Positions 63,826 through 64,000 of a stretch of DNA of 64,000 nucleotides are shown here, piece by piece (within the stretch, counting starts at the first letter, position 1; each line of letters opens with the position of its first letter). Source of the DNA: Sepioteuthis lessoniana (lineage: Eukaryota; Mollusca; Cephalopoda; Myopsida; Loliginidae); contig OY757904.1 in the NCBI GenBank assembly GCA_963585895.1, positions 82,668,389 through 82,732,388 of the forward strand, given 5' to 3'. The notes beneath the pieces are model-generated. The model ran no database searches, had not been told where the DNA came from, and saw only the letters and a list, made by a program, of their open reading frames with translations. The position numbers and the translations under genes are program-made.

Positions 63826-64000
63826 ATGTCCTGAGCATCATTTTGAGATGAATTAATATGCTACAAATGAAAGGACGAAAAATGTACTGGTAACGAAGTA
63901 TATAGATTGTATGATATATGTATACATAACTATATATTAATATTGACACATTTTGATGTTAGCTCACCTGAACATCGGCCGTGACGTTTTACCTCGTTTT

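Overview
This window is eukaryotic, intergenic or intronic DNA from a very repeat-rich animal genome. No host protein-coding gene can be supported in it. The base composition is AT-rich, and dinucleotide microsatellites (AT, CA/TG, CT) occur every 1-2 kb. The mix of elements points to a coleoid cephalopod, most likely an octopus: RLE-type LINEs of the R2/R4/Dong group, mariner copies with SETMAR-like transposase, several tRNA-derived SINE families with shared parts, and a family of 'core + tandem repeat + stem-loop tail' elements. The species call is inference from element style; no database search was possible.

Layout: 1-1.1 kb is plain AT-rich DNA. At 1.1-4.0 kb two R4-like LINE fragments lie head to tail on the + strand, joined by an (AAT)n tract; a tRNA-SINE with a perfect 17-bp target duplication sits in the second. 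At 4.15-5.0 kb and 14.4-15.3 kb are two internally deleted mariner copies that share the same deletion junction, which carries TTAGGG-like sequence. From 6 to 28 kb there are SINEs, microsatellites and many copies of the core/tandem/tail family. At 28.6-38.5 kb there is a LINE cluster on the - strand: an old fragment, a nearly full-length R4-like copy (30.2-33.5 kb) with a 494-codon RT reading frame, and three truncated copies stacked head to tail through (TAA)n tails. One of these is split by a 1.06-kb RTE-like LINE with a 9-bp target duplication. Just before the cluster lies a 164-bp near-perfect palindrome with hammerhead-ribozyme-like cores in both arms. At 39.4-40.6 kb another R4-like fragment has expanded internally into a 13-unit, 56-bp minisatellite made from its endonuclease motif. 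At 42.0 kb on the - strand is a good hammerhead ribozyme candidate, probably from a Penelope-like element; a GIY-YIG endonuclease remnant of such an element lies at 45.9 kb. From 44 to 63.8 kb there are more core/tail elements, SINEs, a MITE-like inverted-repeat element, a degenerate CCCTAA-like array, a 20-bp GATC-rich minisatellite, a possible solo LTR fossil, a third mariner fossil, another R4-like fragment, a long T-rich tract and a remnant of a repeat-associated protein family.

There is no operon or pathway here. The relationships that matter are between repeats: LINEs that seem to land in each other's (TAA)n tails, SINEs that share modules with one another and a 3' tail with the core family, and ribozyme-bearing retroelement ends. 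The strongest leads are the 42.0-kb hammerhead, the 30.0-kb inverted ribozyme-like palindrome, the endonuclease-derived minisatellite, and the modular core/tandem/tail family.
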